This document shows positions 4,845-8,353 of a stretch of 8,353 bases of DNA, piece by piece. Made by a program: the position numbers and the translations under genes. The DNA lies in contig JAPOXI010000093.1 in the NCBI GenBank assembly GCA_026707185.1, forward strand, positions 1-8,353. The letters are read 5' to 3'. Numbering within the stretch: the first letter of the stretch is position 1; each line of letters starts with the position of its first letter. The notes beneath the pieces are model-generated. The model searched no databases, was not told where the DNA came from, and was given only the letters and a program-made list of their open reading frames with translations. The DNA comes from Chloroflexota bacterium. GTDB lineage: Bacteria; Chloroflexota; UBA11872.

Positions 4845-7514
4845 GTGTCTAACCGACAAAGATTCGTCGACTGGTACGTCGCCCCGGTGCGCGCACGGCC
4901 ATTCGAGGCCAGCATTCAGCAAAGATTCCTGGAGACCTTCGACCGCAGCAACGAACGAGCGTCACTCGACACCTTGATCGGCGAGGTCAAAGGACGCCGG
5001 AGCCTGACCACCAGCCAGCATGAGTCGGCGCGCCTGATCGTGGGCGGGCTGCGCCGGATGCTGGCGCGAGCCGCTGTTGAGGCGCTCGAGCCGGACCTGG
5101 TGATCCTGGACGAGTTTCAGCGCTTTCGGGATCTGCTTGACCTAAAGACTGGCGGCGAGGCAGCCGAACTGGCACACGAGTTCTTCAACCAGTCCGATGC
5201 GCGGGTGCTGTTGCTTTCGGCAACGCCGTACAAGCCATTCACGTACGCGGAGGAGGCGGAGGAGGGCGGCGGACACTACGCGGACTTTCTCAAGACCCTG
5301 GAGTTCCTTGCGGCATCGGATGGGCCAGTGGACTCCCTGCGCGCCGGTCTCGATGAATTGCGGCAGGCGGCGCTGGCAGGCGAGCCGACGGCGCGTATCC
5401 GAGACCGAGTGCAGGCCCAGCTGCGGAGCTGGATCGCTCGAACCGAGCGGCCCACCGGCAACAAGCGCGCTACGACGCTCGATACGGAGACAAGCCGGTT
5501 TCGCGTGCAATCGGACGACTTTGCCGGCTTCGTCGCGCTGCGACGCGTCGCGGACGAGGTCAAGGCGCCGCTTAGCGTCGAGTATTGGAAGTCAGCGCCG
5601 TACTTTCTGAACTTCCTGAGCGGATATCGGGTTGGGGAGCGGGTGCGTGACTGGATGAAGGATGCGGAGTCTCGGGCTCGGCTGGTCCCGCTGTTTCACG
5701 GCGCGCAGCGGATCGACCGGGCGAACGTCGAGCGATTCCAGCCGCTGGATTGGGCGAACGCGCGCATGCGCGCGCTCTATGGGGCGACGCTGAAGCAGGG
5801 CTGGTGGCGTTTGCTCTGGATGCCACCGTCGCTTCCCTATCACAAACCCGGCGGACCGTATGCGTCAGTCGATACGACCAAGATCACCAAGCAACTCATT
5901 TTCTCCAGCTGGGTGGCCGCTCCCGCGGCGATCGCTTCGCTGCTGAGCTACGAGGTTCAGCGACAGATCTTCACGGGAGCGGGGCACGAGTCGAATACGC
6001 CCGCAGCCCGAGCGGCTCTGGCGAGGCGCCTCGACTACCGGATGGCCGATGGGCGGCCGGCTGCGATGTCGACGCTTGCGTTGTTCTGGCCGGATCCGAC
6101 GCTTGCCGAGCGCACAGACCCGCTGGACGCTGCCCGCGACTACGCCGAGTCGCCGAGCGTGGAGTGTCTGATGGAGTGGGCGTCCGACCGCGTCGAAGCT
6201 GTAGTCGGCCCGAACGGCGCCACGAGTGCAACTGCAAGCGCCGCCTGGCACTGGTTCGCGCCGGTACAGGCCGAGCGAGGCAGCGCCGTTGCGGCCGCGC
6301 TCCATGCGCAGTCGCCACGAACCCTTGCCGACGCACTGCGGGGAGCTTCTCCCGATCACTGGTCCGAGGAGGAGCGGGGCGAGGCGCTCGTCGCGCACGT
6401 CAGGCACATGCAGGAGGCTCTGGGCGATTGGGCGCCGGAGTCGGAACGGCCGGCAGACCTGGTGGCGACCAGTGCGCTGCTCGGTCTAGGAGCGCCGGGA
6501 AACATTGCGTGGCGAGCGCTCAAACGGCTGAGGCGAGCGGACGACCGCGTGAGCGAATTGGGCCACTGGCGTGCGGCGGCGATCCTGGCGTCGGGCTTGC
6601 GGAGTCTCTTCGCGCGGCCCAACGCGATGCTGCTGCTCGACAACCTTTTCGGAGGCCCAGGCAGGGGGCGCGCGGACGAGGGCGCGTATTGGCGCCGGGT
6701 TGCGCGGTACTGTGTCGACGGGGGGTTGCAGGCGGTTCTGGACGAGTACATTCACCACTTGGCCGGTGAATCAGGGGCCAATACGACAACCGATGAGGGG
6801 CTGATCTCGCTTGCCGCGATCGCACGGCGGGCCATTGCCGTGCGGGAGTCGGTGAACCGGGCAACCGACATCGATCATTTTGACGGCGAGGGCATCGCGT
6901 TCCCGAGCCGGTTCGCGATGCGCTTTGGCGCCAACCGCTACAGCCAGGACGAGGCGAGACTTCCCGAGGTAAGGGCGGCCTTTAACTCGCCGTTTTGGCC
7001 GTTTGTGCTGGCGACCACGTCTATCGGCCAGGAGGGTGTCGACTTTCACTGGTGGTGCCATTCGGTGGTGCACTGGGACCTTCCCGGCAACCCGGTCGAC
7101 TTCGAGCAGCGGGAGGGGCGGGTGGATCGCTACAAGGGGCACGCGATCCGAAAGAATGTGGCGGCCGCTCACCGGTCGGCCGCGCTGGCGTCAGAAGTCG
7201 GCGACCCCTGGACCGCGGCGTTCGAAGCAGCGGCGGCGGAAGATTCCGACGGGCTGGGCGACCTCTCTCCGTACTGGATTTACCCGGGCGAGGCCCAGCT
7301 CCAGCGGCGGATTATGGCGTTTCCGCTGAGTCGGGACGAGGAGCGATGGGCGCGGTTGCAGGAGGCGCTGGCGCTGTATCGACTGGCGTTTGGTCAGCCC
7401 AGGCAGGAGGACATGCTGGCCGTGCTGGAACGGCGCGGCGTGGCGAGGGATCCGGAACGGATTGCGGAGATGCGGATTGACCTGAGGCCGCCGGCTTCAG
7501 ACGCAGTTGGGTAG
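4845..7514 (+). CDS. SF2 (SNF2/RapA-like) helicase, C-terminal fragment with motifs II-VI
   Basis: An 889-residue open frame from GTG 4845, in the same frame as the N-terminal fragment. Numbered as the joined protein (this frame starts at residue 178), it contains Walker B DEFQ at 266-269, motif III SAT at 302-304 within LLLSATPYKPF, and KQLIFSSW at 526-533 as the likely start of RecA2. Motif V follows as TTSIGQEGVDF at 901-911, and motif VI as QREGRVDR at 932-939 with its arginine fingers. This is a complete motor apart from the missing Walker A, which lies upstream of the TGA. About 370 residues, mostly helical in appearance, separate motif IV from motif V, more than in ordinary SF2 enzymes. 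The protein probably translocates on nucleic acid for the PLD and DUF6361 partners. Ribosome binding before GTG 4845 is poor, so expression would rely on coupled reinitiation or not occur at all. Open codons throughout suggest recent interruption. Confidence 0.82.
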   Translation: MSNRQRFVDWYVAPVRARPFEASIQQRFLETFDRSNERASLDTLIGEVKGRRSLTTSQHESARLIVGGLRRMLARAAVEALEPDLVILDEFQRFRDLLDLKTGGEAAELAHEFFNQSDARVLLLSATPYKPFTYAEEAEEGGGHYADFLKTLEFLAASDGPVDSLRAGLDELRQAALAGEPTARIRDRVQAQLRSWIARTERPTGNKRATTLDTETSRFRVQSDDFAGFVALRRVADEVKAPLSVEYWKSAPYFLNFLSGYRVGERVRDWMKDAESRARLVPLFHGAQRIDRANVERFQPLDWANARMRALYGATLKQGWWRLLWMPPSLPYHKPGGPYASVDTTKITKQLIFSSWVAAPAAIASLLSYEVQRQIFTGAGHESNTPAARAALARRLDYRMADGRPAAMSTLALFWPDPTLAERTDPLDAARDYAESPSVECLMEWASDRVEAVVGPNGATSATASAAWHWFAPVQAERGSAVAAALHAQSPRTLADALRGASPDHWSEEERGEALVAHVRHMQEALGDWAPESERPADLVATSALLGLGAPGNIAWRALKRLRRADDRVSELGHWRAAAILASGLRSLFARPNAMLLLDNLFGGPGRGRADEGAYWRRVARYCVDGGLQAVLDEYIHHLAGESGANTTTDEGLISLAAIARRAIAVRESVNRATDIDHFDGEGIAFPSRFAMRFGANRYSQDEARLPEVRAAFNSPFWPFVLATTSIGQEGVDFHWWCHSVVHWDLPGNPVDFEQREGRVDRYKGHAIRKNVAAAHRSAALASEVGDPWTAAFEAAAAEDSDGLGDLSPYWIYPGEAQLQRRIMAFPLSRDEERWARLQEALALYRLAFGQPRQEDMLAVLERRGVARDPERIAEMRIDLRPPASDAVG

Positions 7515-7528
7515 ACGCTTTCCGCAGT

Positions 7529-7549
7529 TTCGGATCGCGCCAGTCCGAA
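7529..7549 (+). terminator. Stem-loop just after the helicase stop
   Basis: TTCGGA (7529-7534) pairs with TCCGAA (7544-7549) around a 9-nt loop, beginning 15 nt after the TAG stop. No T-run follows, so it is a weak candidate terminator or a 3'-end stabilising hairpin for the operon mRNA. Confidence 0.3.
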
Positions 7550-7678
7550 GGTCAGCAGGCAAGTTCATGGCGTCGGTCTTGAGGATGCCCGCAGGTGACT
7601 CATCCGGAGGCGGGTTGTTTGATCGGAGGCGTTGCGGGTCGTTGCGGCAAGGGCTGGTGGGGATGGGGTTCGAGTCGG

Positions 7679-7700
7679 GCCCCTTCGACAGCCTGAGGGC
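7679..7700 (+). repeat. PFDSLRAG-type dispersed repeat
   Basis: CCCTTCGACAGCCTGAGGGC (7681-7700) matches the CCTTCGACAAGCTCAGGGC-type repeat that is scattered through many bacterial genomes and is often mistranslated as PFDSLRAG or PFDKLRAG. GCCC (7679-7682) and GGGC (7697-7700) form its short stem. It is an intergenic repeat with no coding role. Confidence 0.6.
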
Positions 7701-7769
7701 AGGGTTTGGAGACCTTCGTTAGGCACAAGGGTCGCGGGTGTCTTGGGTGCGTTTGGAGACATTGGCCCT

Positions 7770-7795
7770 GGGTACCCACAAGGGGTACCCCTACC
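7770..7795 (+). repeat. Hairpin repeat with GGGTACCC arms and CCCCTAC tail
   Basis: GGGTACCC occurs at 7770-7777 and 7783-7790, separated by ACAAG. Each copy is itself palindromic, and together they form an 8-bp stem with a 5-nt loop. The 3' side runs into CCCCTACC (7788-7795), the same tail as the hairpins at 7995, 8173 and 8228. Confidence 0.65.
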
Positions 7796-7855
7796 AGATC
7801 GGACGGGCCTGCGAATGACGGGGCGGTGGGTTCTCGGTGGGTTGCGGGCGGAATA

Positions 7856-7880
7856 GGCCGGTTGGAGACCGGCCCCGACG
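7856..7880 (+). repeat. Hairpin repeat with GGCCGGT/ACCGGCC stem
   Basis: GGCCGGT (7856-7862) pairs with ACCGGCC (7868-7874) around TGGAG, and CCCCGACG follows (7873-7880). The build matches the neighbouring elements, but the stem sequence differs and the tail is a variant. Confidence 0.6.
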
Positions 7881-7935
7881 TGGGCGGGAGAAGAGGGCGG
7901 TTCCAGGTTGGTTGCCTGGGGGTGTGGTTCGACAC

Positions 7936-7970
7936 GGGCCGGCGGGTACACCGGCCCGGCTCACCACGAA
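7936..7970 (+). repeat. Hairpin repeat with GGGCCGG/CCGGCCC stem
   Basis: GGGCCGG (7936-7942) pairs with CCGGCCC (7951-7957) around CGGGTACA. The tail GGCTCACCACGAA ends in the same ACGAA as the elements at 7995 and 8228, so this looks like a variant member of the same family. Confidence 0.55.
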
Positions 7971-7980
7971 CGGGGGGCGG

Positions 7981-8023
7981 GTTGCGCGCAAGACGGGCGG
8001 GTCTCAGACGCCGCCCCTACGAA
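7981..8023 (+). repeat. Hairpin repeat, GGGCGGGTC stem with bulged G, CCCCTACGAA tail
   Basis: GGGCGGGTC (7995-8003) pairs with GAC-G-CCGCCC (8007-8016) around a TCA loop, leaving G8010 as a bulge. CCCCTACGAA follows (8014-8023). The leading segment 7981-8003 is identical at 22 of 23 positions to 8214-8236. Confidence 0.7.
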
Positions 8024-8085
8024 GAATTGGATACGGCGGGCGGGAGCCTGGTTGGGTTGCCTGGTGGGGCTGGCGGTGAGCGCGG

Positions 8086-8128
8086 GTCCCAGGTTGCATG
8101 CAGCCTGGGCCACATGGCGGCCTGGGAC
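8086..8128 (+). repeat. Two-way dyad around TGCATGCA
   Basis: CCCAGG (8088-8093) can pair with CCTGGG (8104-8109) across a TGCATGCA-containing centre. Alternatively, the longer GTCCCAGG (8086-8093) can pair with CCTGGGAC (8121-8128). The two pairings exclude each other. It may be another degenerate member of the hairpin repeats around it; no function can be assigned. Confidence 0.4.
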
Positions 8129-8172
8129 GTGCGATGGCCTACTGCGAACGGTTTGGCATCTCGACCGGAAGA

Positions 8173-8200
8173 GGCCGGTCAGAGACGCGGCCCCTACACA
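8173..8200 (+). repeat. Hairpin repeat, GGCCGGTC stem with bulged G, CCCCTAC tail
   Basis: GGCCGGTC (8173-8180) pairs with GAC-G-CGGCC (8184-8192) around AGA. The bulged G8187 is at the same relative place as in the element at 7995. CCCCTACACA follows (8191-8200). Confidence 0.6.
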
Positions 8201-8213
8201 AGAGGGGACGCGC

Positions 8214-8255
8214 GTTGCGCGGAAGACGGGCGGGTCGGGGACCCGCCCCTACGAA
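8214..8255 (+). repeat. Hairpin repeat, perfect GGGCGGGTC/GACCCGCCC stem, CCCCTACGAA tail
   Basis: GGGCGGGTC (8228-8236) and GACCCGCCC (8240-8248) form a perfect 9-bp stem with a GGG loop, followed by CCCCTACGAA (8246-8255). It is the best-formed member of the group and shares its 23-nt lead-in, with one mismatch, with 7981-8003. It lies 22 bp beyond the dehydrogenase stop and may help end that transcript. Confidence 0.7.
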
Positions 8256-8277
8256 AGAGGGGGCGTGGACGGTGGGG

Positions 8278-8353
8278 TTAGATGCCGATGGCCATGCGGG
8301 TGGTGAGGGCGCCGTCGACGTAGAGGGTTTCGCCGTTGACGTAGGAGGCGTCG
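8278..8353 (-). CDS. C-terminus of a short-chain dehydrogenase/reductase (SDR), partial
   Basis: The minus strand reads DASYVNGETLYVDGALTTRMAIGI and stops at TAA (8280-8278); the rest lies outside the window. The pattern SYVNGETLYVDGA is the conserved C-terminal signature of classical SDR enzymes such as 3-oxoacyl-ACP reductase or glucose 1-dehydrogenase (family form: S.Y.TG....VDGG). These are NAD(P)-dependent cytoplasmic oxidoreductases that form tetramers. The substrate cannot be told from 24 residues. It is convergent with the helicase operon and separated from it by the repeat-rich gap, so it is probably host chromosome and not part of the cassette. Confidence 0.82.
   Translation of the reverse strand, partial: DASYVNGETLYVDGALTTRMAIGI

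Larger units (their letters stand above)
7515..8277. other. Gene-free, hairpin-repeat-rich intergenic region
   Basis: I see no credible gene here. The open frames on both strands are low-complexity readings of G-rich repeats. The stretch holds at least seven inverted-repeat elements, several ending in CCCCTAC, plus a PFDSLRAG-type repeat and a TGCATGCA-centred dyad, each listed separately. Two helicase-proximal features (a short stem at 7529-7549 and about 130 bp of unremarkable sequence to 7678) come first. The region separates the convergent helicase and dehydrogenase genes, so it must also hold their transcription ends. Confidence 0.7.

Noticed and set aside
4839..4880. Selenocysteine insertion at the TGA
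   Set aside because: No convincing bacterial SECIS hairpin directly follows the TGA, and no selenoprotein helicase of this type is known to me.
5750..6769. Plus-strand open frame of 339 codons within the helicase
   Set aside because: Out-of-frame shadow; the real frame carries the helicase motifs continuously on both sides.
1311..7514. Assignment to DISARM or the Dpd (7-deazaguanine DNA) system because of the PLD plus helicase pair
   Set aside because: No methyltransferase, DUF1998 protein, DpdA-like transglycosylase or other diagnostic partner is present, and the DUF6361-like gene is not part of those systems as I know them.
7770..8255. CRISPR array
   Set aside because: The repeated units are hairpins with changing stems and uneven spacing, without constant direct repeats and regular spacers, and no cas gene is present.
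7706..8281. Plus-strand open frame of 191 codons in the repeat region
   Set aside because: Its peptide is a translation of hairpin repeats (TRGTPTR, DPPLRKRGR and similar strings), with no ribosome binding site or domain.

Overview
The window is GC-rich bacterial DNA. It holds a three-gene operon (1311-7514) set between ordinary chromosomal genes and short intergenic repeats. Several genome-wide repeat types are visible, including the LTPALSHKERG-like and PFDSLRAG-like motifs and CCCCTACGAA-tailed hairpins. With the strongly G-rich plus strand outside the operon, they suggest an environmental, repeat-rich genome, perhaps Planctomycetota or a similar phylum. That assignment is a guess, because there is no rRNA or marker gene to support it.

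Layout: (1) 1-55, minus strand, the first 18 codons of an unidentified gene. (2) 201-1124, plus strand, a GlcE-like FAD-binding oxidoreductase with a short C-terminal half and a genomic repeat read in frame near its end. (3) 1125-1310, a gap with a hairpin and a candidate promoter overlapped by a 14-bp dyad. (4) 1311-2528, a DUF6361-like protein of unknown function. (5) 2515-4317, a two-motif phospholipase-D-like (PLD) nuclease/phosphodiesterase. (6) 4314-7514, a large SF2 helicase interrupted by one in-frame TGA at 4839-4841, leaving open frames 4314-4841 and 4845-7514. (7) 7515-8277, a gene-free stretch of about 760 bp filled with hairpin repeats. (8) 8278-8353, minus strand, the C-terminus of a short-chain dehydrogenase.

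The three operon genes overlap by 14 bp and 4 bp, so they are almost certainly co-transcribed and translationally coupled. A DUF6361-like protein, a PLD nuclease and a motor ATPase together look like a multi-gene nucleic-acid-targeting module, most plausibly anti-phage or anti-plasmid defence. I cannot match the trio to a named system, so the defence role is inference. The operon has balanced G and C, while its flanks are strongly G-skewed whichever strand their genes lie on, which fits recent acquisition. The TGA falls between Walker A and the DEFQ (Walker B) box, while every helicase motif on both sides is intact. The present copy is therefore either recently inactivated, expressed as two chains, or carries a sequence error. 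This stop and the cassette are the main points of interest, followed by the hairpin array in which different stem sequences all keep self-complementarity.
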